Assembly (NCBI GenBank): GCA_947624245.1
Contig: CANQJL010000001.1
Span: forward strand, 124,001-188,000
Direction: 5' to 3'
Source: an uncultured Acetatifactor sp.
GTDB taxonomy: Bacteria > Bacillota > Clostridia > Lachnospirales > Lachnospiraceae
DNA: 64,000 nucleotides
Program-made: the position numbers and the translations under genes
Notes under the pieces: generated by a model
The model's input: the letters and a program-made list of their open reading frames with translations, nothing else
Told to the model about the DNA's origin: nothing
Database searches by the model: none
In this document: piece after piece, positions 63,578 to 64,000 of the stretch
Numbering within the stretch: the stretch's first letter is position 1
How the letters are laid out: the number at the start of each line of letters is the position of its first letter

Positions 63578-64000
63578 TCCTTTCTGTACAGCTCATCGAG
63601 CTGTGTCTGTATGGTCCTCAGCGTAGCCACCACCTTGTCGTAATCCATTCGCTTGGGTCCTACGATTCCGATGGTTCCCTTCATGCCGTCTCCCAGCTCA
63701 TAGGTGGCTGTGACTACACTGCAATCCCTCATGCTCTGCACCGGCGTCTCCGCACCGATATAGACCTGAATCCCCGTGCCGTTCTCCTCCGCCTGCGTGT
63801 CCTGCAGAAGCTCTCCCAAAAGCTGTTTCTCCTCAAAAGTATTGATCAGCTCACTGGCCTTCTGCTGGTCCGCCAGCTCCGGATAGCGGAAGATATTGTT
63901 GGTTCCGCTGGTGTAGATCTCCAGATCCTCCTCGGCCCGAATGCCCTCCGCCAACGCGTCGATCACATCGCTCACAATGTCGCTGTGCAGCCCTGCCTGC
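63574..64000 (-). CDS. hrcA: heat-inducible repressor HrcA, C-terminal part (N-terminus beyond window)
   Basis: VYIGAETPVQSMRDCSVVTATYELGDGMKGTIGIVGPKRMDYDKVVATL; upstream of grpE with ATGA overlap. Confidence 0.93.
   Translation of the reverse strand, partial: QAGLHSDIVSDVIDALAEGIRAEEDLEIYTSGTNNIFRYPELADQQKASELINTFEEKQLLGELLQDTQAEENGTGIQVYIGAETPVQSMRDCSVVTATYELGDGMKGTIGIVGPKRMDYDKVVATLRTIQTQLDELYRKD

Overview
This window looks like ordinary chromosome from a Gram-positive, probably Lachnospiraceae-type Clostridia genome (inferred from gene content and synteny only). Almost every gene is on the minus strand. Main blocks: (i) the end of an exopolysaccharide cluster (~1-9.95 kb: glycosyltransferases, EpsG-like polymerase, Wzz-like protein, polyprenyl-phosphate sugar transferase, large polytopic membrane proteins); (ii) a stand-alone Spo0A DNA-binding-domain protein, a GtrB-like glycosyltransferase and a DUF3048 lipoprotein; (iii) HPr, glmM, cdaR and cdaA preceded by two uncharacterised membrane proteins; (iv) YvyF-like, ComF, RecD2, FlgJ-like, FlgG/FlgF-like and Mbl; (v) uvrAB with a candidate SOS box; (vi) S41 protease, coiled-coil M23 hydrolase, FtsX, FtsE and a PucR-type regulator; (vii) YjfB, CvfB-like, acyl-ACP thioesterase, CPBP protease and tRNA-Gln(CTG); (viii) a plus-strand MoxR/DUF58/transglutaminase operon; (ix) type III glutamine synthetase with a terminator in its leader; (x) housekeeping genes (U32 peptidase, O-methyltransferase, MltG-like fragment, YlbF, RNase J, RuvX, IreB, MtaB, ThiI, cysteine desulfurase, RsmE, PrmA); (xi) dnaJ, dnaK, grpE and partial hrcA with an O-antigen-ligase-like gene between dnaJ and prmA. 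I see no CRISPR array, transposase, prophage or recognisable defence island. The best second-look items are a structured repeat element between flgG and the flgJ-like gene, the receiver-less Spo0A domain protein, an HPr paralogue without the catalytic His, the glnN leader, the SOS box at uvrB, and unknown membrane proteins next to cdaA.
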